Assembly: GCA_004524535.1 (NCBI GenBank)
Contig: SDNY01000019.1
Coordinates: 1-40,427 of the forward strand
From: Promethearchaeota archaeon
GTDB taxonomy: Archaea > Asgardarchaeota > Lokiarchaeia > Sigyniarchaeales > SOKP01
Length of the DNA: 40,427 bases
Direction of reading: 5' to 3'
A program made the translations under genes and the position numbers. Positions 34,466 through 40,427 of the stretch are shown here, piece after piece; position 1 is the stretch's first letter, and each line of letters opens with the position of its first letter. The notes beneath the pieces were generated by a model. The model saw nothing but the letters and a program-made list of their open reading frames with translations. It ran no database searches and had not been told where the DNA came from.

Positions 34466-35311
34466 CTAATATTTAAGGTTTTTTAACATTTCTGTTGATT
34501 CACTAAGAGAGAGTTTTCCATTTAATACTTTTTCTGCTATTTCACCAAAGCTTAATATATTGTTTGAATTTTCAATATTCTCTGCTAATAAATTCTGCTT
34601 ATTTAGTTTCTTTGAATTGATATATTTAATACCATTTTGAAAGCTTAGTATATTTACTTCAATTCCATCTCTAAAAGATAATACTAATGCTGAAGCCTCA
34701 TGCTTAGGAATCTTTCTTTTCTTTTTATAAATTTTTATTTTTGACGATTTTGATTCATCAATTAAATAGAATTTCATATCAGATCGATTTTTAAAAAGAC
34801 TATAAATGCTATTAATTAAATTTCTAGTAATTGGGAGAATCCCTTTACCAAATTTAAACTTCAAACTTATTAAATCATCTGTTTTCTGGAGCCCTTGCAC
34901 ATAATCTTTGATTTTTATTATTAAATCTTCTTTATTATAAATTGTATGAGAATTTAGATAATAATCATCTAGATAAATTAGTAGTCCAATGTGCTTAGTA
35001 CCGGGATCAATAGAAAAAATTAAATTAGAATATTGTTCTTTATATCCGATTCGATATGATGCTAGTATTCTCAAAATAAATTGATTAAAATTATCATTTT
35101 TATCGTAGGATAGAATGACAACCTTTCTATTCGGACTTTCAATTCTTTCAAGTTCCTTAACAGTTGTAATAATAACACAAGGAATACTTGGAATTTTATC
35201 ACCAAAATTTAAAATTTTAAATTTGATATTAAGATGATTTAATTCCCTATTTACTAAATAAAAGAAATTTAAATTTTCGGAATATATATATAAAATTTTA
35301 GACCTTCTCAA
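34466..35311 (-). CDS. Putative RuvC-like (RNase H fold) nuclease domain protein
   Basis: 281 aa. After an N-terminal ~95-residue alpha/beta domain, LIFSIDPGTKHIGLLIY at ~97-113 matches the first strand and D-x-G-x-x-x-x-G of RuvC folds. YLIDESKSSK has a Glu at ~186, and KHEASALVLSFRDG at ~203-216 resembles the closing H/D-A-A helix of RuvC. Three acidic or His positions (Asp102, Glu186, His204/Glu205) could form the metal site. The C-terminal helices are unrecognised. It is divergent from a RadB-like gene across only 43 bp, which supports a role in recombination or repair. I cannot prove catalysis. Confidence 0.6.
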   Translation of the reverse strand: MRRSKILYIYSENLNFFYLVNRELNHLNIKFKILNFGDKIPSIPCVIITTVKELERIESPNRKVVILSYDKNDNFNQFILRILASYRIGYKEQYSNLIFSIDPGTKHIGLLIYLDDYYLNSHTIYNKEDLIIKIKDYVQGLQKTDDLISLKFKFGKGILPITRNLINSIYSLFKNRSDMKFYLIDESKSSKIKIYKKKRKIPKHEASALVLSFRDGIEVNILSFQNGIKYINSKKLNKQNLLAENIENSNNILSFGEIAEKVLNGKLSLSESTEMLKNLKY

Positions 35312-35354
35312 AATTATAAATATAAATATTAAATAAAATTAAAATATTTTAACA

Positions 35355-36032
35355 ATGAATATGTTCCCAAGATTAAATAAGATTATTCCTTACCCATCTT
35401 TCATGTCTGTTTGGGGTGATTTTGGAGTTGGTAAAACTACATTCGCGCTTCAAACCGCTATAAATATGTCAATTCAAGGAAATAAAGTTATTTACATATA
35501 TAGTAAACCAAGTTTTCCCTCTGTAAGGATAGGAAATATTCTCAAGGATAATCAAAAAAAAGTACTTGATAATATTGTATTTATAAGAATTACAGATTTC
35601 ACAGACCTATATAATATCATTTTTAATTTAGAGTTTTTAATTTTAGATAATTTAAAAGAGAAAGCCAATTCATTTGGTCTTATTATTATAGATTCTATTA
35701 CTGATTTATATCGACTAGAATTAACTAGAGAGAAAAAAGAAAAAAATGTTAGTCTTAATTTTCAATTAAATCAGATTTTAGCGAATTTATCATACATATT
35801 TGAAACTTATGGCATCGAAGTTTTAGTTGTAAATGAATTAACTCGAAAAAGTCACAACGACCAAACTGAAGAAGTTCAAAGCGGTGGGAATGTTATGGAT
35901 TTCTGGGTCTCATATTCTATTAAAATAGAAAGAACAGAAAGATTAAGTGTAAGAAACTTGACCGTAAGAAAACATCGAGAGAATAAAGAATTTGAATTAT
36001 CATCCATTTTAACTAACAATGGATTTGAGTAA
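35355..36032 (+). CDS. radB: RadB-like RecA-superfamily ATPase
   Basis: 225 aa, the size of archaeal RadB (~220-240 aa), a RAD51-family paralogue lacking the N-terminal DNA-binding domain. Walker A is GDFGVGKT at 21-28, Walker B LIIIDS near 113-118, then NELTRKSHNDQTEEVQSGGN resembling the L2 part and a closing RNLTVRKHRENKEF strand pair as in RadB. It assists recombination alongside RadA. The neighbour across a 43-bp divergent gap is the RuvC-like gene. A second RAD51-like gene lies at 38750. KaiC-like relatives are an alternative but are usually longer. Confidence 0.8.
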   Translation: MNMFPRLNKIIPYPSFMSVWGDFGVGKTTFALQTAINMSIQGNKVIYIYSKPSFPSVRIGNILKDNQKKVLDNIVFIRITDFTDLYNIIFNLEFLILDNLKEKANSFGLIIIDSITDLYRLELTREKKEKNVSLNFQLNQILANLSYIFETYGIEVLVVNELTRKSHNDQTEEVQSGGNVMDFWVSYSIKIERTERLSVRNLTVRKHRENKEFELSSILTNNGFE

Positions 36033-36071
36033 TGTTAAAGAAAATTATCAATCAATATTCTGTATTTGACA

Positions 36072-37310
36072 ATGGATAAAAAAGAAATTTTTTTAAAAAA
36101 CGATTTTACGCTAATTAAAGAAGGTTCTGCAGATTTTTACATTCATGTTGCTGATATTCCATCAAAATCAATGAAAGTTTTTTATAATAAAAAGATGGAA
36201 ATTAATCGCGATCTCTCCTGTTTGGCTGTTAATGCGTATAGACATTTATTTAATCAAAAGAACCTCGTTATTGTAGATTGTATGGCAGCTTCTGGAATCA
36301 GTTCTCTTAGAATGATAAAAGAGTGTAATGATATAAAAAAGATTTTCATTAACGACATAAATCCAGTAGCAGTTGATTTAATACATAAAAATATTAAACT
36401 TAATAAAATAAATGGAAAATCTCCTGAAATAATAATAAGTCAAAAAGACGCAAATTTATTATTTTCTGAAATAACTCAAAACATATGTTCTCATGTAAAA
36501 AATTCACAAAAAAGACCAAATGTTATATCAATTGATCCTTTTGGAACTCCAAATCTCTATATTGATGGTGCTTTTAAAGCTATACAAAAAACAAACGGTT
36601 TAATGTGTATAACAGCGACCGATACAGCAGTATTATTTGGAGTAAGGCCACAGGCTTGCATTAGAAAATATATGTCTAAACCTCTTCACACTGAATATTG
36701 CAAAGAAATTGGCGCACGGATTTTAGTTCATTTCATTGCCCGCTTAGCAAATATCAATAAACTAGGGATCATTCCGATTTTAACTTTTTATTCAAATCAT
36801 TTTATTAGAGTTTTCGCTTTAACCATAAAAAATAAAAAAGAGATCTCTAAAAATTTCATTAATTATGGATTTGTTATTCACTGCAATAAATGCGAATATC
36901 GTACAATAATTCAAAATAATGTGTTTAAAATGCCTCATGAATGTCCAAATTGTGGTGAAAAGGAAAAATTAAATTATGCTGGCCCTCTATGGGTTGGAAA
37001 AATTCATGATGATCTTTTCATTAAGGAAATTTTAAATTTAAATAGTAAATTTAGTTATTCTAATCAAAAAAAATTAGATAAAATTCTTAATTTTACCTTA
37101 GATGAGATTAAAATGCCCGCTCTATATTATAACATACACAAATTAAGTCAGAAATTAAAGCTTCAGGAAGTTCCAAAAATGAAAGATATTTTAAATTTAA
37201 TTATGAAACAAGGTTATAGAGGTTCAAGAACTCATTTTGAATTTACATCAATAAAATCTGATATGAGTCTAGAGCTTCTTAAAGAGTTATTATTAGAAAA
37301 GTATAGCTAA
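36072..37310 (+). CDS. trm1: tRNA (guanine-26-N2)-dimethyltransferase Trm1
   Basis: 412 aa from ATG 36072 (the frame also has a TTG at 36066). The start FTLIKEGSADFYIH and NRDLSCLAVNAYRHLF are typical of Trm1. SAM binding is at VDCMAASGISSLRM, the catalytic segment is IDPFGTPNLYID, and further signatures are ATDTAVLFGVRPQACIRKY and LARLANI-like sequence. The C-terminal part has a zinc motif (CNKCEYRT ... ECPNCGEKE). It methylates G26 of many tRNAs with SAM. It starts 39 bp after RadB, and its stop directly abuts the next gene's TTG, so the two are cotranscribed. Confidence 0.96.
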   Translation: MDKKEIFLKNDFTLIKEGSADFYIHVADIPSKSMKVFYNKKMEINRDLSCLAVNAYRHLFNQKNLVIVDCMAASGISSLRMIKECNDIKKIFINDINPVAVDLIHKNIKLNKINGKSPEIIISQKDANLLFSEITQNICSHVKNSQKRPNVISIDPFGTPNLYIDGAFKAIQKTNGLMCITATDTAVLFGVRPQACIRKYMSKPLHTEYCKEIGARILVHFIARLANINKLGIIPILTFYSNHFIRVFALTIKNKKEISKNFINYGFVIHCNKCEYRTIIQNNVFKMPHECPNCGEKEKLNYAGPLWVGKIHDDLFIKEILNLNSKFSYSNQKKLDKILNFTLDEIKMPALYYNIHKLSQKLKLQEVPKMKDILNLIMKQGYRGSRTHFEFTSIKSDMSLELLKELLLEKYS

Positions 37311-37955
37311 TTGGTGAATAATATATCAAAAAGTCCTAAGTTTCATAAAAGAGATCCTGATTATAAAAAAGCTAAAAAGGAAGGATATAGAGCTCGTTCA
37401 GCATATAAATTACTTGATATTCAGAAAAAATTTAATATTTTTAAAAGAGCATTTTATATTTTAGATATTGGAAGCACACCAGGTTCTTGGCTTCAAGTAG
37501 CTAAAAAATTTGCTCAAGAAAATTTAGAAAAATATAATGACAAGCATTATCATAGAGATCATTTTAAAATTATGGGCGTCGATACAAAAAAAATAACTCC
37601 AATAGAAAATATAAAAATTGTGAAAATGGATGCGACATTACCCGAATTTCAAGAAGAACTCGTATCATATTTTCACGATAAATTAGATCTTATCCTCTCC
37701 GATGCCTCAATTCAGAAATCTGGCAATAAATTCAGCGATCAAGCAAGGCAATCTAATCTCTGCCATAAAATTCTCAACCTTGCTAAAAGAAATTTAAAAT
37801 TCAAAGGTTATTTTGTCGTTAAAGTTTTTCAAGGTCAAGATTTTAATCTTTTTCTTAAAACAATAAAAAAATCTCTATACGTAAAATCTTATAAACCTAA
37901 ATCTTCCCGAAAAGGCAGTAATGAGATTTATTTAATCGGTCAGAAAAAAAAATAA
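37311..37955 (+). CDS. rlmE: RlmE/FtsJ-type 23S rRNA ribose 2'-O-methyltransferase
   Basis: 214 aa. The start SPKFHKRDPDYKKAKKEGYR then ARSAYKLLDIQKKF is the RrmJ/FtsJ signature with the catalytic Lys in RSAYKL. SAM binding is at LDIGSTPGSWLQVAKKF, followed by DLILSDASIQKSG, LKFKGYFVVKVFQGQ (second catalytic Lys) and KSYKPKSSRKGSNEIYLI. It 2'-O-methylates U2552 or the equivalent of large-subunit rRNA. The start may be TTG 37311 or GTG 37314. The stop of Trm1 is immediately before, so coupling is likely. Confidence 0.94.
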   Translation: MVNNISKSPKFHKRDPDYKKAKKEGYRARSAYKLLDIQKKFNIFKRAFYILDIGSTPGSWLQVAKKFAQENLEKYNDKHYHRDHFKIMGVDTKKITPIENIKIVKMDATLPEFQEELVSYFHDKLDLILSDASIQKSGNKFSDQARQSNLCHKILNLAKRNLKFKGYFVVKVFQGQDFNLFLKTIKKSLYVKSYKPKSSRKGSNEIYLIGQKKK

Positions 37956-37957
37956 AT

Positions 37958-38581
37958 TTATTCTACACCAGATTCCAATCTATCCATAATATCATCAAAG
38001 TTAACGTTATACTTTTGGTTTTTCAGTGAAAGGGCAATCCATTGACTAAGGAATGGGCAATGTTCTGGATTAAATTGGTCCAAATTTGTATCATTACATT
38101 TGTCTATGAACGGACAAATAAAACAAGGTTGACGAGAAAACAAATTCCAAATGAAATCATCCTCTTTATTATTAATTTTTTGTGCTTTAACTTTAACCTC
38201 ATTAGAGTAATCCTCGATTGAGCTTATCTTTTTTGTCCAAGAACTACTTACGAGCTCACGACGAATCTTTATTTTTAATTGCAATGCTAGTATATCTAAA
38301 ATGTTTTCTAATTCATTACGATTTTTATTAGTAAGTTTTTGAAGATCCTTAAGATACAGTGATTTTTGTTTATTAATTATCTCAAGTACCATTTTCTCGT
38401 CTTTTCTTAAGGAACGCTTTAAAATCTTTTTTGTTTCCTCCATTCTTTCAATATGGCGTTCTACATCGGATTTATCCTCTGTTGCTCCTTCTATCCTCTC
38501 CTTAATTTTACATTTGTGCCGACTAAGATATGCAAAGGATTTTCCGCAGTATTGACAAGTTTCTTTTTTTTTCTTTGCCAA
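37958..38581 (-). CDS. RPC34/RPC39-like winged-helix protein with 4Fe-4S motif and N-terminal zinc finger
   Basis: 207 aa. N-terminus has a C2HC zinc finger (Cys9, Cys12, His22, Cys24 in CQYCGKSFAYLSRHKC). The middle (residues ~55-135) is helical with a winged-helix look (LYLKDLQKLTNKNRNELENI). The end has four Cys at 153, 156, 162 and 175 in CFICPFIDKC ... HCPFLSQW, matching the 4Fe-4S motif of RNA polymerase III subunit RPC39/RPC34 and its archaeal orthologues. These help promoter opening in transcription initiation. It is convergent with RlmE. The zinc finger is an addition not expected in RPC34. Assignment rests on the Cys pattern plus the winged helix. Confidence 0.7.
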   Translation of the reverse strand: MAKKKKETCQYCGKSFAYLSRHKCKIKERIEGATEDKSDVERHIERMEETKKILKRSLRKDEKMVLEIINKQKSLYLKDLQKLTNKNRNELENILDILALQLKIKIRRELVSSSWTKKISSIEDYSNEVKVKAQKINNKEDDFIWNLFSRQPCFICPFIDKCNDTNLDQFNPEHCPFLSQWIALSLKNQKYNVNFDDIMDRLESGVE

Positions 38582-38749
38582 TTGCTAAACTCTCTTTATT
38601 ATGATTTGTATAGTAGTTAATTTTTCCATTTTAATTTTTGCTTTTAAGAAATGTATTCTAAGCAGTATTTTAAGGAATTATAGAATTTTATAAATGTAGT
38701 GAAAATAAATACTATTGTTAACAGATAATAATAGGAGTATAAATTAAAA

Positions 38750-39577
38750 ATGGACTTAACTGAAACTTTAAACATCAATAAAGATAGAGTAATTCCATCA
38801 GAGTTTATATTAAATGAAATTCAAAATAGTAAAAATTTACAATATATACTCCCTTTAGGTTTAAAAACTTTTGATAAATCAATTTTGAATAGAGGATTTC
38901 ATCCTAATAAAAAATATCTTATTTTTGGAGTTAATAAATCTGGAAAAACTCAATTTTGTTATCAAATTTGCGTTCAAGCGTTTAAGCTTTTTTCAAAAGA
39001 GTTAGGTTATTCAAAAAAAGAAAATATTAAATTTACCTATTATCTTGATACAGAGAATACTTTTAGACCAGAGAGAATAAAACAAATCGCAATAGCAATG
39101 AATTTGGATTATTTTAAGATATTCAAAAGCGTAGATGTGGCAAAAATAATGAGTAATTATGCTTTACTGCTAAAATTAAAAGAAATAGAAGAACAAGAAC
39201 AATTACAGAATGTAAGAGTGCTTATAATCGATTCAATCAATAAATATTATAGATCTGAACAAGGAAATAAAGAAATTTCATATTATAATACTAGAAAAAC
39301 TTTTTTAAAAATTTTAAAAATAATTGACGATCTTACTGAGAAATTTAACTTGATCACTATAATAACAGCTCAAGTAGCTCCAAATTTTATTGATGACGCA
39401 ATCATTAGAGATATGCCCGTAGGAAATCAGTATTTAAATCATTTTTTCTCAGAATACTTATATTTAAGTCTTAAAGCTGATAAAAACTATATTCATCTTC
39501 TTAATTCGCAATTGCTCCCTGAGAATAAAGTGTCTTTTAAAATTACAACTAATGGAATTGAAGATCTTAAGATTTAG
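38750..39577 (+). CDS. RAD51/RadA-family recombinase paralogue
   Basis: 275 aa. Walker A is GVNKSGKTQ at 60-68, followed by YLDTENTFRPERIKQIA, a RAD51 family hallmark, then VRVLIIDSINKYYR (Walker B) and IITAQVAPNFIDD near the L2 region, with a closing beta part. It lacks the N-terminal helix-hairpin-helix domain of RadA (~60 residues) and has a divergent Walker A (GPESSGKT or E(Y/F)-x-GKT in others), so it is likely a paralogue in repair or regulation rather than the main recombinase. GGAG lies just upstream of the ATG. Divergent from RPC34-like. Confidence 0.82.
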   Translation: MDLTETLNINKDRVIPSEFILNEIQNSKNLQYILPLGLKTFDKSILNRGFHPNKKYLIFGVNKSGKTQFCYQICVQAFKLFSKELGYSKKENIKFTYYLDTENTFRPERIKQIAIAMNLDYFKIFKSVDVAKIMSNYALLLKLKEIEEQEQLQNVRVLIIDSINKYYRSEQGNKEISYYNTRKTFLKILKIIDDLTEKFNLITIITAQVAPNFIDDAIIRDMPVGNQYLNHFFSEYLYLSLKADKNYIHLLNSQLLPENKVSFKITTNGIEDLKI

Positions 39578-39586
39578 TAAAATAAA

Positions 39587-40417
39587 TTATTCAAGTATCA
39601 ATTTCTTAAACTCTTCTATCGAAATATATTTGAATTTCTCAGATATAACCTTGGAATTAACAAAATAAATCTCATTTTTAATTTTTTTTATAAACATCAA
39701 AATCAATTCTACCGCATATTGTAGTTTTTTAAGTTTGATTGGATTAGCCTTTTGATTATCTGTCATTTCTGGCTTAGAATATTTACCTATATTTTCTCCA
39801 AAATCCATTCCAATAAGAAATATATTTTGCTCTGGTAGAAGTAATGATCGCAAAAAATATAGAATTCTATCTCCATCTGTGAATCCACCGGCAGTAATTA
39901 TATTATTCAAAGACTTTACTTGAGCTGTACCAATAATCTTCTCAAAATTTAATATATCTTCTTCAAATTCTCTAATCTTATCCATATTATCTCCATGAGC
40001 ATGAATTACAACAAAATCAGAATAATTAAATTCGCTCTTAGTAATCCCATCTAAATCTGTGAAGATAGCATCAATGGGAATCCCTATCTCTTTTAATAAA
40101 ACAGAGGCACCATCAGCAGCTAAATTAACGTAATTATTAAACAATTTTATTCCTTTTTCTCTCATTAAATTTTTTACAGTGCTTTCCAGAGATGGGCCGC
40201 ATCCGTAAATTAATATAGAAGATTTACTCTGAATAGCATTTTTAAAAGAATTTAACGTCGTTTCAAGGTTCCAGTTCATACCTTTTTTGCTTAGTATTTC
40301 TGATAATAAATCACGTGCTTTATAATCTTTTTTCACATCGAATTTGAAATCTTTAATAATTTTTCGATACCAATGCTTAAATTCAGAGTAATAGTCAACT
40401 TGTTCCTTAAGAGTCAA
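39587..40417 (-). CDS. mptE: MptE-like 6-hydroxymethylpterin diphosphokinase (DUF115)
   Basis: 276 aa. The start (EFKHWYRKIIKDFKFDVKKD) and the core SILIYGCGPSLEST, AADGASVLLKEIGIPIDAIF, TDLDGI, VVIHAHGDNMDKI, AGGFTDGDRILYFL and IFLIGMDFGENIGKYS match archaeal MptE, which transfers diphosphate from ATP to 6-hydroxymethyl-7,8-dihydropterin in folate or methanopterin synthesis. The start is TTG at 40417, since an in-frame stop lies just before it and the next Met is far inside. The window ends 10 bp beyond. Convergent with the RAD51-like gene. Confidence 0.9.
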   Translation of the reverse strand: MTLKEQVDYYSEFKHWYRKIIKDFKFDVKKDYKARDLLSEILSKKGMNWNLETTLNSFKNAIQSKSSILIYGCGPSLESTVKNLMREKGIKLFNNYVNLAADGASVLLKEIGIPIDAIFTDLDGITKSEFNYSDFVVIHAHGDNMDKIREFEEDILNFEKIIGTAQVKSLNNIITAGGFTDGDRILYFLRSLLLPEQNIFLIGMDFGENIGKYSKPEMTDNQKANPIKLKKLQYAVELILMFIKKIKNEIYFVNSKVISEKFKYISIEEFKKLILE

Positions 40418-40427
40418 TATCTTTTAA

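Noticed and set aside
1-40427. CRISPR array, insertion sequence or phage genes
   Set aside because: I saw no regularly spaced short repeats, transposase or integrase motifs, or phage structural proteins in either strand. Repeats are limited to the 202-bp pair, the 15-bp triplicate and the protein-level repeats.

Overview
The window is a gene-dense, AT-rich stretch of archaeal chromosome, most likely from an Asgard archaeon of the Lokiarchaeia type. Archaeal hallmarks are type II methionine aminopeptidase, Trm1, a RadB-like protein, an MptE-like pterokinase, the archaeal LeuRS C-terminus, a Sec61 beta and a tRNA without encoded CCA. Eukaryote-like signatures point to Asgard: longin-like proteins, a Roadblock/LC7 protein, two adjacent V4R/TRAPP(Bet3)-like proteins, a ribophorin I (OST1)-like protein, an RPC34/RPC39-like polymerase III-type subunit and leucine-rich-repeat proteins with a shared N-terminal domain. 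The lineage is inferred from gene content, not from a tree.

Layout. 0-2.2 kb: 3' end of leuS, then two longin-like proteins. 2.2-6.8 kb: tpiA, an LRR gene and a small unknown gene lying between two ~202-bp direct repeats (one carries a broken hdrC tail, the other the tail of the intact hdrC), then thioredoxin. 7-9 kb: V4R/TRAPP-like pair. 9-12.5 kb: GNAT, a large unknown protein, Roadblock, MetAP2. 12.6-15.6 kb: glycan genes (GT4, DUF354, left-handed beta-helix transferase). 15.7-20.6 kb: MazG-like protein, Sec61 beta in two pieces, ribophorin I-like protein, Trm112-like protein, an intron-like tRNA and an ALG7-like GlcNAc-1-phosphate transferase: a secretion and N-glycosylation neighbourhood. 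20.6-23.2 kb: a large M48 membrane protease. 23.2-26.1 kb: decayed genes, including a surface protein that has lost its 5' end. 26.2-27.5 kb: second LRR paralogue. 28-32 kb: UbiA, PHP, DUF362, TlyA-type methyltransferase and a KH-like protein. 32-34.5 kb: tandem DUF1624-like membrane proteins. 34.5-40.4 kb: information-processing genes (RuvC-like nuclease fold, RadB-like, Trm1, RlmE/FtsJ, RPC34-like, a RAD51-family paralogue, MptE-like).

The observations most worth following are the Sec61 beta gene interrupted by a 32-nt hairpin-forming segment with stop codons, the neighbouring ribophorin I homologue, the tRNA with a ~30-nt hairpin between its anticodon and T arms, the V4R/TRAPP pair, and the RPC34-like protein carrying an extra zinc finger.
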